Assembly: GCA_038144425.1 (NCBI GenBank)
Contig: JAYQNS010000001.1
Location: 1-61,659 of the forward strand
DNA length: 61,659 nucleotides
Source: Salivita marina
GTDB taxonomy: Bacteria > Pseudomonadota > Gammaproteobacteria > Pseudomonadales > Azotimanducaceae
Reading direction: 5' to 3'
A program made the position numbers and the translations under genes. The notes beneath the pieces were generated by a model. That model was not told the origin of the DNA, made no database searches, and saw nothing but the letters and a program-made list of their open reading frames with translations. Positions 61,497 through 61,659 of the stretch are shown one piece after another; within the stretch, counting starts at the first letter, position 1, and the number at the start of each line of letters is the position of its first letter.

Positions 61497-61659
61497 TTAG
61501 CCGAGAAGGGAGAGCACCGTCTGCGTGGAGGCGTTCGCCTGAGCCAGCATCGCCGTGCCTGCTTGGAGCAGGATCTGGTTTTTGGCCAGGTTAGCCGACT
61601 CGGCAGCGAAGTCCGCGTCTTCGATCTGCGACCGAGAGGCTGCCGTGTTGGACACGATG
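61497..61659 (-). CDS. fliC: Flagellin, C-terminal end (cut by window)
   Basis: The last 53 residues of a flagellin: SRSQIEDADFAAESANLAKN, then QILLQAGTAMLAQANASTQT and VLSLLG with the stop at 61497-61499. This is the highly conserved C-terminal D0 helix that packs inside the filament and is recognised by FliS. The rest lies beyond the window, so paralogue number and promoter type cannot be judged. A strong terminator follows. Confidence 0.95.
   Translation of the reverse strand, partial: IVSNTAASRSQIEDADFAAESANLAKNQILLQAGTAMLAQANASTQTVLSLLG

Overview
The window (about 60% G+C by eye) is most likely chromosomal DNA of a free-living, polarly flagellated gammaproteobacterium, probably marine. 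The evidence is gene content: a PomA/PomB-type stator, the outer-ring proteins FlgP and FlgT known from Vibrio, sigma-54 activators of the FleQ/FlrC type, FlhF/FlhG homologues, and sulfate-ester and P450 genes. I cannot name a genus from sequence alone.

Layout. 1-11.4 kb is metabolic: a carboxymuconolactone-decarboxylase-like protein and a glutathione-transferase-like protein (+), then a leftward cluster of alkylsulfatase-like metallo-hydrolase, sulfatase, MFS transporter and CYP153-like P450, then an aldo/keto reductase (+), an acyl-CoA ligase (-) and a GNAT acetyltransferase (-). 11.4-26.2 kb is the leftward axial operon flgBCDEFGHIJKL-fliD-flaG (rod, rings, hook, junction, cap). 26.5-30.0 kb is the rightward set flgA-flgM-flgN-flgP-flgT. 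A lone lipoprotein gene (30.0-30.6 kb, -) separates it from the rightward motA-motB-flhA-flhF-flhG-fliA plus two unknown genes (30.7-38.9 kb). 38.9-61.7 kb is one long leftward block. In transcription order it runs: fliC (only its end is visible), two small Cys-bearing proteins, a Sel1-repeat protein, fliS, an unknown gene, fleQ-like, flrC-like, fliEFGHIJK, fliLMNOPQR, flhB, then six accessory genes. No tRNA, rRNA, insertion sequence or CRISPR array was seen, and no gene-free stretch exceeds 300 bases.

How the genes fit together. FleQ-like and FlrC-like activators would open sigma-54 promoters; good -24/-12 matches lie before flhA, flgB and flrC and a weaker one before fliL. FliA (sigma-28), held by FlgM, would then drive late genes; CTAAA-N15-GTCGATT(A/T)-type sites precede flgM and flaG, and a similar site precedes fliS.

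The most unusual points: (1) FlhF keeps its N-terminal region but has lost the P-loop and the other GTPase motifs. (2) The linker of FliK is a long tandem array of a 9-base unit, so copy-number change would alter the hook-length ruler three residues at a time. (3) The activator cascade looks stripped: FleQ has no receiver-like domain, FlrC has a degenerate receiver, and no FlrB kinase gene is present. (4) FlgL carries an insert resembling part of FliD. (5) A second FliK-like/FlhB-like pair and a FimV-like LysM protein follow flhB. (6) At least seven genes (MFS, sulfatase, flgK, motB, FlhB-like, fliL, Sel1), plus fliK and probably fliF, have a single-base frame break, mostly in short homopolymers. 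This points to base-calling error more than to gene decay, so these reading frames should be read as provisional.
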